DNA from: Oxalobacteraceae bacterium UBA5157
Lineage (GTDB): Bacteria; Pseudomonadota; Gammaproteobacteria; Burkholderiales; Burkholderiaceae_D
DNA length: 6,585 nucleotides
Reading direction: 5' to 3'
NCBI GenBank assembly: GCA_002415335.1
Contig: DHXL01000155.1
Coordinates: forward strand, 9,089-15,673
Shown here: positions 1-5,356 of the stretch, in pieces
How the letters are laid out: each line of letters starts with the position of its first letter
Numbering within the stretch: position 1 is the stretch's first letter
The notes under the pieces: model-generated
What the model was told of the DNA's origin: nothing
The model's database searches: none
The model's input: only the letters and a program-made list of their open reading frames with translations
Made by a program: the position numbers and the translations under genes

Positions 1-2475
1 GGCACCGCCTGTAACACGGCCTCGTGTCCGGGATTTGCCGGGGGCTGGATCGGCGTCGCGCTGGATGAATTCGGCAATTATCAGAACCCGACCGAGGGCC
101 GCTTCGGCGGCCCCGGGTCGATCCTGGAATCGGTGGGGATACGCGGCTCGGGCTCGGATGTGACAGGCTACAACTGGCTCGCCGGCACTGGTTCGCTTAA
201 TCCGCTGATAGACAACAGAGGGTCTACCGCGCCCTCTCTTGGCTACAATTATCAAGTGATTGTCGATGCCCGAACGCCTGCGAGCACTTCCGTTGCAGTC
301 AATCGCGACACCGGGGCTGGTTATAACTCACTGATTAACGTCCCGAACATTTTCACTGCGGCCACGGCGCAAGGATTTTCTCAAGCCGCGGTGCCTGCCA
401 ACTGGCAGATTTCATTTACCGGCTCTACCGGCGGCTCGACCAACATCCACGAGATCAGCGGTTTGAAAATTTGCGCCCAGACCATTGTGCCGCGCAGCGG
501 CGGCACGGCGAGCGGATTCAATGCGATTGATGAGGCTTATGGCACCCCGCCCTCGGTCGCGGTGCAGAAATATCTAACCGGCGATATCTACACGAAATTG
601 GTCGGCACACCATTCAAGCTCGATGTGGCCGCCTTGAATAACAGCCAGATTCTGAGCACGTATGCGATTTCCGCCAACAAGAACGTGACGCTCAAGCTGG
701 TCGACAATAGCGCCGGCATCTGCGTCCTGGATAGCACCCAGCCCAACTACTGTAGCAGCACCTGCACCGGCGCGGCGGCCGTGGCCGGCGGCAGCCAGGT
801 CATGACGTTTGGGTCCGCCAATTCGGGACAGAAGCAGTCGGCCGACTTCACGCTGAATACGGCTTACAGCAAACTGGCTGCGATCATCAGCGATGGGACC
901 ACGAACGCGTGCGCGACTGACCAGTTTTCGGTGCGGCCGACTGGCGTCGCATCGGTGGTGTCAGGGTCGTCTCCCAACGCGAACAACATCGGCACGCTGA
1001 AGGCTGGCGAGATATTTACGCTGACCGCAACGACCGCTGGAGTCGCGAGTACCCCGAGCGGGTATACCGGCGTCCTCCAGCTTACTCCGACCGCCGTCAG
1101 CCCGGCGACGCTGGTGGCGTTGGTTCCGGTTGTTTTCCCCCCCGCTAGCGCCGGGACAGGATCGTCCACCGCGACGGCGAATTTTACCTACGGCGAAGTC
1201 GGCTCCTTCCAACTCGCGGCCTACGACCCGGCAACGGACGCCGCGACTCCACGCGGTATTTATGATTCGACCTGGACGACCGTCGATAGCGGCAGCCAGG
1301 GAGACTGCATTGCCGGTGGTAGTCCGGGAGCGGCCGTTTATGCAAACACCAAGGATGCCAACGGCAAATACGGCTGCAACTTCGGCCTGCTGAAGACCGC
1401 GGACCCGCCCGCAGTCTTCGGGCGCTTCATTCCGGATCATTTTGAGGTCAGCGGGAGCGTCACCGCAGCGTGTACGTCCGGGACGCCTTTCACCTACATG
1501 GGCCAACCGTTTGCGGTGAAACTTACCGTGACGGCGCAGAATTCGGTCAACGTGACGACGCAGAATTACACTGGCACGCTGGCACATCTGGATGGCGCCA
1601 CGGCGACTAAATGGACCAGCTTTGGTTCGTACGACAGCATCGGGCTATGGGCGATGGCCACTAACATTGGCGGCAACCCCGCGTGTACTGCCAAGTTTGC
1701 CGTGGGCACGCCGTTCACCACAACGCGCAGCTGCGGCACGAATGTCGCCGCTACGGCAGCGCGCGTGGCGATCAGCGGTCCGACCGGCACATGGGCTGCC
1801 GGCGTCGGGACCTTTGCCGCGAATATGATTCTGAATCGTGCAAGTGCCGTGGACGGTTCGTATGAAACGCTGCAAATCGGCGTGGCTCCGCAAGATGGCG
1901 ACGGCGCCAAAATGGATCCTGCTGCACTGGATGTCGACGCGGATGCCACAGCCGGCAACGAGCGTGCGAGGATTGCGACGACGACCGTTCGTTATGGTCG
2001 AATTCGGCTCACCAACGCCTACGGATCGGAATTATTGCCACTGCCGGTGTCGTTTCTCGCACAGTACTATCAAGCCGGCACCGGATGGACGAGAAATGGT
2101 GACGATACCTGCTCGCTCGTACCGGTGCCGACCAGCGCCGCCGGCCTCACCTTCTATCCTGCAGGCACAAGGAACCAACTGGCATCGGCCGATGTGATCG
2201 CGCGCATGCGCAACGCGGCCGATACCGCCGACGTCACGGGGGGCAATGGCGCCTTGCGCTTCGGTCAGGATAATTTTCGATTGACCAATCCCACCAATGT
2301 GGCGACCGGACCGGGAGGAGGACATTTCGGGTACGTGGATGTGTCGCCGAATCTCGCCGCGACACCGTGGTTGCAATTCGACTGGTTGGGCACCGGCACC
2401 CCTTCCAACCCGATCGCTCGCGGCACGTTTGGTACCTACAAAAGTCCGATAATTTACCTGCGGGAGAATTATTGA
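1..2475 (+). CDS. mshQ: MshQ-like surface protein, L-type-lectin-like plus DUF6701 (5' partial)
   Basis: The reading frame is open from base 1 to the TGA at 2473-2475, giving 824 visible residues; the true start lies left of the window. The first GTG in frame (133) is internal, because the conserved text before it is continuous with what follows. Visible residues 14-34 read GGWIGVALDEFGNY then NPTEGR, the hallmark of the bacterial L-type-lectin-like beta-sandwich. That domain ends near residue 157, after FTGSTGGSTNIHEISG. The rest resembles the DUF6701 region of MshQ proteins: Cys-containing loops near residues 240-255, RFIPDHF at 475-481, FTYMGQPF shortly after, RYGRIRL from 664 followed by NAYGSELL, and a C-terminal GTFGTYKSPIIYLRENY. 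It is probably an exported, pilus-associated or cell-surface protein that may bind glycans; this function is inferred. No signal peptide can be seen because the 5' end is missing. It lies directly upstream of mshI, which supports an MSHA role. Confidence 0.85.
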   Translation, partial: GTACNTASCPGFAGGWIGVALDEFGNYQNPTEGRFGGPGSILESVGIRGSGSDVTGYNWLAGTGSLNPLIDNRGSTAPSLGYNYQVIVDARTPASTSVAVNRDTGAGYNSLINVPNIFTAATAQGFSQAAVPANWQISFTGSTGGSTNIHEISGLKICAQTIVPRSGGTASGFNAIDEAYGTPPSVAVQKYLTGDIYTKLVGTPFKLDVAALNNSQILSTYAISANKNVTLKLVDNSAGICVLDSTQPNYCSSTCTGAAAVAGGSQVMTFGSANSGQKQSADFTLNTAYSKLAAIISDGTTNACATDQFSVRPTGVASVVSGSSPNANNIGTLKAGEIFTLTATTAGVASTPSGYTGVLQLTPTAVSPATLVALVPVVFPPASAGTGSSTATANFTYGEVGSFQLAAYDPATDAATPRGIYDSTWTTVDSGSQGDCIAGGSPGAAVYANTKDANGKYGCNFGLLKTADPPAVFGRFIPDHFEVSGSVTAACTSGTPFTYMGQPFAVKLTVTAQNSVNVTTQNYTGTLAHLDGATATKWTSFGSYDSIGLWAMATNIGGNPACTAKFAVGTPFTTTRSCGTNVAATAARVAISGPTGTWAAGVGTFAANMILNRASAVDGSYETLQIGVAPQDGDGAKMDPAALDVDADATAGNERARIATTTVRYGRIRLTNAYGSELLPLPVSFLAQYYQAGTGWTRNGDDTCSLVPVPTSAAGLTFYPAGTRNQLASADVIARMRNAADTADVTGGNGALRFGQDNFRLTNPTNVATGPGGGHFGYVDVSPNLAATPWLQFDWLGTGTPSNPIARGTFGTYKSPIIYLRENY

Positions 2476-2511
2476 TCGAATGACGCGTACGATGTCCGCC
2501 TCATTCGATCA
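2473..2511 (+). other. Inverted repeat/stem-loop at the mshQ stop codon
   Basis: TGATCGAATGA (2473-2483) pairs perfectly with TCATTCGATCA (2501-2511). After one C/C mismatch, GCG (2485-2487) pairs with CGC (2497-2499), leaving a 9-base loop. The left arm includes the mshQ stop codon. No T-run follows (ATTGTGG comes before the first A-run at 2519-2522), so it is not a classical intrinsic terminator. It may be an imperfect terminator, a 3'-end stabilising hairpin, or a binding site. The repeat is directly visible; its role is inferred. Confidence 0.55.
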
Positions 2512-2563
2512 TTGTGGCAAAATGCTTCGTGTCAAAGAATAGTGCGATCGAGCAAAATAGCAA

Positions 2564-2592
2564 TTGACAGCCGACGCTTAATCTCTTAGTTT
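2564..2592 (+). promoter_or_regulatory. Candidate sigma70 promoter for the mshI operon
   Basis: A perfect -35 hexamer TTGACA (2564-2569) is followed after 17 bases by TAGTTT (2587-2592), a weak -10 match (3 of 6). The sequence just before the -35 box is A-rich (AGCAAAATAG). Transcription would start near 2599, about 20 bases before the mshI ATG. This is the only gap over 100 bases in the window, and it sits ahead of a run of tightly packed genes, which is where a promoter is expected. The poor -10 box suggests modest strength or help from an activator. Confidence 0.4.
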
Positions 2593-2621
2593 CAGGTAAC
2601 TTTTTACGGTAAGTCGCGGGC

Positions 2622-3575
2622 ATGGGTCTATTCACTAAAACTAAAAAAATAGCCGGTTGGATGGCCATCACTTTTCAGGAGGAGGGGGTCTGCGCGGTCT
2701 ATGTCAACCGCGCGTCATCGGCTAAGCCGGTGGTCGAGTCAGTCGCTTTCTTCCCGGCAGCCAAGTCATCCGCTGGCGGGCTGCCGCTGGAAACGCTCGC
2801 CAAGGAATTGCACGCGGATCGCCATCAATGTCTGACCTTGTTGTCCACAAGCGAATATCAGCTGTTGTCCGTGGACGCGCCAAACGTACCCGCCGACGAA
2901 CTGAGGACGGCAATACGTTGGCGTCTCAAGGATATGCTGGATTTCCATATCGACGATGCGACGATTGATGTGCTTGATGTCCCGATGGATAAGAATACAC
3001 CGGTGCGCACGCGCTCCATGTATGCGGTGGCGGCACGTAACCAATTGATTCAGCAGCGTCAGGAATTGTTCAGGACCGCCAGGATTCCATTGAGTGTGAT
3101 CGACATACCCGAAATGGCGCAACGCAATATTTCAGCCCTGCTCGAGACGGAGGGGCGCGGTTTGGCGTTGCTGTCGTTCGATGCCCAAGGCGGATTGTTA
3201 ACCGTGACTTATGGCACCGAGCTGTACCTTTCGCGGCGCATCGACGTGAGTTTGTCGCAACTGATGCAAGCGGATATCGATCAGCGCGCCGTTTGTTACG
3301 ACAAGGTCACGCTCGAATTGCAGCGTTCGCTCGATCATTTCGACCGACAGTATCACTTCATCACAGTGGCGAAGCTGATGTTGTCTCCATTAGGCGACGC
3401 AGCTAGGGGCTTGCAGGAATATCTCGCCGCGAATTTATACATCCCGGTCGAGGCATTGAATCTGGATAGCGTGCTGGATCTGTCGAAGGTGCCGGGCTTG
3501 AGGGAAAAGGAACAACAACAGAATTGTTTCATGGCGCTCGGGGCAGCATTACGCCATGAGGAGACGATCCTGTGA
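2622..3575 (+). CDS. mshI: MSHA biogenesis protein MshI (PilM/GspL-like)
   Basis: This 317-residue protein has no signal peptide or membrane segment and is expected to be cytoplasmic. It fits the MshI family, which is related to the actin-fold proteins PilM and GspL and anchors the inner-membrane alignment complex to the cytoplasmic pilus machinery. Visible family features are VPADELRTAIRW (89-100), then a Leu-Asp-rich stretch with DFHIDDATIDV (107-117), ELQRSLDHFDRQY (232-244) and the C-terminal CFMALGAALR (302-311). The DIG-type phosphate-binding motifs of PilM are not evident: the N-terminus reads GWMAITFQEEGV and the middle LALLSFDAQGG. Nucleotide binding is therefore doubtful. ATG 2622 has only a weak ribosome site (GGTAAG, 2608-2613); a later ATG at 2661 would remove the start of the first conserved strand. 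The stop overlaps the next gene's GTG, and only the PilM-like half is present, with the PilN-like half encoded next. Confidence 0.87.
   Translation: MGLFTKTKKIAGWMAITFQEEGVCAVYVNRASSAKPVVESVAFFPAAKSSAGGLPLETLAKELHADRHQCLTLLSTSEYQLLSVDAPNVPADELRTAIRWRLKDMLDFHIDDATIDVLDVPMDKNTPVRTRSMYAVAARNQLIQQRQELFRTARIPLSVIDIPEMAQRNISALLETEGRGLALLSFDAQGGLLTVTYGTELYLSRRIDVSLSQLMQADIDQRAVCYDKVTLELQRSLDHFDRQYHFITVAKLMLSPLGDAARGLQEYLAANLYIPVEALNLDSVLDLSKVPGLREKEQQQNCFMALGAALRHEETIL
3559..3563 (+). promoter_or_regulatory. Ribosome binding site for the PilN-like gene
   Basis: AGGAG lies 8 bases before GTG 3572, inside the last codons of mshI. It is the strongest Shine-Dalgarno match near this junction and supports the GTG start, whose four bases GTGA are shared with the mshI stop. 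Confidence 0.7.
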
Positions 3576-4261
3576 GTCAGCAGATCAATCTTTTCAACCC
3601 GATTTTTCTCAAGCAGAAGAAATACTTTTCAGCGATCACCATGGCGCAAGCGTTGGGCCTGCTCTTGTTCGGCTCGCTGCTGTTGACCGCTTTTACCGGT
3701 TACCGGGCAGCGAGTCTCGCTAACCAGGCCCAAGCCACTTCCGCACAGCTTGCAGTGGCCCAGGGACAGTTGACGAAAGTCACAGCCGATTTTGCTCCGA
3801 GAGCGAAAGACAAATCGCTGGGCGATGACATTCAAAAAGCTGAAACCGAAGTGAAGTCGCTACAGCAAGTATTCGACATCCTTAAGGATGGCAACTTTGG
3901 CAACACCAAGGGTTACTCGGGGTACCTGCGTGCCTTCTCGCGGCAGATTGTGTCGGGCATGTGGTTGACCGATTTAAGCATTCACGGCGCTGGCAATGAA
4001 ATCGGCCTCCAGGGCAGGGCCATGCATCCAGAGCTGGTTCCGATTTATATCCGACGGTTAAAGCATGAGGAAGTGATGCAAGGAAAATCCTTTGCAACGC
4101 TGGAGATGCAGGTGCCGCAGGTCGATCAGAAAGAAAAGGATGGGACGGCGCCCGCGACTGGCGCGCCGCAGCGCGTGCCGGCACGTTATATCGAGTTCAG
4201 TTTGCAATCTTCCGGGGCGGCTACCGGCCAGGACGGTTTGCCGGAGGCGAAGAAACAATGA
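3572..4261 (+). CDS. PilN-like MSHA biogenesis protein (MshI2-type)
   Basis: This 229-residue single-pass inner-membrane protein has the PilN layout. A short cytoplasmic N-terminus carries the INLFNP motif (residues 5-10), comparable to the INL motif by which PilN docks on PilM. A hydrophobic segment follows at about 22-42, then an Ala/Gln/Lys-rich probable coiled coil (48-103). The periplasmic domain contains GYSGYLRAFSRQIVSGMWL (114-132), ELVPIYIRRL (154-163) and a final YIEFSLQS (206-213), with a charged Pro/Ala-rich insert at 182-203. It should bridge cytoplasmic MshI and periplasmic MshJ in the pilus alignment complex. The GTG start is supported by a good ribosome site and a 4-base overlap with mshI; its own stop overlaps the mshJ ATG as ATGA. 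I leave the symbol blank because naming varies: MshI2, PilN-domain protein, or the second half of a longer MshI. Confidence 0.82.
   Translation: MSQQINLFNPIFLKQKKYFSAITMAQALGLLLFGSLLLTAFTGYRAASLANQAQATSAQLAVAQGQLTKVTADFAPRAKDKSLGDDIQKAETEVKSLQQVFDILKDGNFGNTKGYSGYLRAFSRQIVSGMWLTDLSIHGAGNEIGLQGRAMHPELVPIYIRRLKHEEVMQGKSFATLEMQVPQVDQKEKDGTAPATGAPQRVPARYIEFSLQSSGAATGQDGLPEAKKQ
4243..4247 (+). promoter_or_regulatory. Ribosome binding site for mshJ
   Basis: GGAGG, a full Shine-Dalgarno core, sits 10 bases before ATG 4258 within the end of the PilN-like gene. It supports the ATGA-overlap start of mshJ. Confidence 0.7.
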
Positions 4262-4977
4262 AGCAAACCTGGCAAAAGCTCGCATTGAGAATCGACGCGC
4301 TAAGCCTGCGTGAACGCGTCATCATTTTTGCGATGGCGTCGCTGATCTTGATCTCGTTGATCAATGCGGCACTGCTCGATCCGCAATTCGCGAAGCAGAA
4401 ACAGATGTCGCTGCAAATCAAGCAAGGGCAGGCGCAGATCGCCATGATTCAAGCGGAAATCCAGCAAAAAGTGAAATTGCGCGAACTTGATCCAGACGCA
4501 GCAAATGTCGTCCAGTTGCAAATGTTGAAGAAACAATCGACGCAGATGCAGGGATCGCTGCGTGATATGCAAAGTGCGTTGGTGTCCCCTGATAAAATGA
4601 CGCGATTGCTGGAAGACATCGTCAAGCAGAACGGCCAGTTGCGCCTGATGTCCTTGACGACTCTGCCGGTAACGAGCCTGCGCGACGCGCTTCCGGCGCC
4701 GGGAGCTGCAGGCGAAACAGCGGCGGCGTCCGCGGCGGCTGCGGCCAAGGACAAGAAGGAAAACAAGACTGTGGCCGATGAAGTTTATCGGCATGGCGTG
4801 GTGATTACGCTGCAGGGCGCTTACCTGGACATGCTGAATTACATGTCGGCGCTCGAAGCGATGCCCTGGCAATTGTTCTGGGGGGATGCCAAATTGAAGG
4901 TGGACGACTACCCCAAGGCGACGCTGACCCTGACGCTATTTACCCTGAGCCTGGACAAGAAATGGCTGAACCTGTGA
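4258..4977 (+). CDS. mshJ: MSHA biogenesis protein MshJ (PilO-like)
   Basis: This 239-residue bitopic inner-membrane protein is the PilO/GspM-like partner of the PilN-like protein. The cytoplasmic N-terminus has RIDALSLRER (11-20), typical of MshJ, followed by a membrane segment at about 21-40. A Gln/Lys-rich coiled coil (44-108) leads to a small periplasmic domain: VSPDKMTRLLEDIV (109-122), QLRLMSLTTLP (127-137), VVITLQGAYLDMLNYMSALE (181-200), PWQLFWGDAKL (203-213) and a C-terminal LFTLSLDKKWL. Between the two halves of that domain lies a low-complexity Ala-rich then Lys-rich insert (145-172). The start overlaps the preceding stop as ATGA and has a GGAGG site. The stop lies inside the beginning of mshK, implying coupled translation. 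Length and motifs match intact family members. Confidence 0.88.
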   Translation: MKQTWQKLALRIDALSLRERVIIFAMASLILISLINAALLDPQFAKQKQMSLQIKQGQAQIAMIQAEIQQKVKLRELDPDAANVVQLQMLKKQSTQMQGSLRDMQSALVSPDKMTRLLEDIVKQNGQLRLMSLTTLPVTSLRDALPAPGAAGETAAASAAAAAKDKKENKTVADEVYRHGVVITLQGAYLDMLNYMSALEAMPWQLFWGDAKLKVDDYPKATLTLTLFTLSLDKKWLNL

Positions 4978-5342
4978 GCCGCATCGCCACGGCCCGACTA
5001 ATGTCTTGCTTCATGCTGGCGACGCTCATGGTGCCAGTCTCGACCATGGCCGAGACGCTGTCGGACCCGACGCGCCCGCCAGGTTCGCTTGACGGAACCA
5101 TGCCGCCATTCTCGGCCGGCCCCGCACTGCAATCGGTGTTGGTGTCACCCAGGCGTACGATCGCGATTATCAGCGGCAAGACCGTGCAGGTAGGCGACAA
5201 ATTTGGCGACGCAGTCGTGGTGAGAATAACTGAGCGGGAAGTGATTCTCCGCAGCGGCAGGCGCATGCAGACATTGAAATTATTTCCAGGCGTCGAGAAG
5301 CGCCGAATCCCAGCAGGGCCGACACGGAACCTGGGGCAATAA
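4962..5342 (+). CDS. mshK: MSHA biogenesis protein MshK (periplasmic)
   Basis: This small protein (126 residues from ATG 4962) has a cleavable Sec signal: basic RIATAR, a hydrophobic core at about 13-27, and a probable cut after VSTMA (residue 30). The mature part begins ETLSDPTRPP, the DPTRP motif characteristic of MshK. A compact beta-rich domain follows: LQSVLVSPRRTIAIISGKTV (57-76), VGDKFGDAVVVRITEREVIL and LKLFPGVEKR. This resembles the PilP/GspC homology region, which links the inner-membrane complex to the secretin. It probably contacts the MshL N-terminal domains; this is inferred from family roles and adjacency. The start is ambiguous. ATG 4962 overlaps mshJ by 16 bases and has only a weak GGA ahead. 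GTG 4974 gives a GTGA overlap identical in form to the mshI junction and a more typical signal-peptide N-terminus, but no clear ribosome site. Confidence 0.83.
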   Translation: MAEPVSRIATARLMSCFMLATLMVPVSTMAETLSDPTRPPGSLDGTMPPFSAGPALQSVLVSPRRTIAIISGKTVQVGDKFGDAVVVRITEREVILRSGRRMQTLKLFPGVEKRRIPAGPTRNLGQ

Positions 5343-5350
5343 AGGTAAGG
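5342..5350 (+). promoter_or_regulatory. Ribosome binding site for mshL
   Basis: AAGGTAAGG ends 6 bases before GTG 5357 and supplies two overlapping purine-rich sites. It decides the mshL start: the GTG is the only start codon in frame that retains the lipoprotein signal, since the first in-frame ATG comes well after the lipobox. Confidence 0.65.
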
Positions 5351-5356
5351 TAAATA

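Noticed and set aside
133..135. GTG at 133 as the start of the first gene
   Set aside because: The frame is open to base 1 and the upstream codons encode the conserved lectin-like GGWIGVALDEFGNY and NPTEGR, so this is an internal Val codon.
961..1587. Antisense frames over mshQ (for example 208 codons at 961-1587 and 130 codons at 1566-1958)
   Set aside because: They overlap a clearly coding + strand frame, have biased composition and no recognisable motif or ribosome site.
2515..2529. Possible sigma54 promoter (TGGCAAAATGC) in the gap before mshI
   Set aside because: The GG and GC elements are too close; a GC is not found at the required 10-base spacing after GG.
4300..4872. Antisense frame of 190 codons over mshJ
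   Set aside because: The product is His/Arg/Leu-rich with no domain; mshJ on the + strand explains the region fully.
5005..5013. Lipobox-like Leu-Met-Ser-Cys in MshK (Cys16)
   Set aside because: The hydrophobic core lies after, not before, this Cys, and Met at this lipobox position is unusual. A signal peptidase I site after VSTMA fits better.
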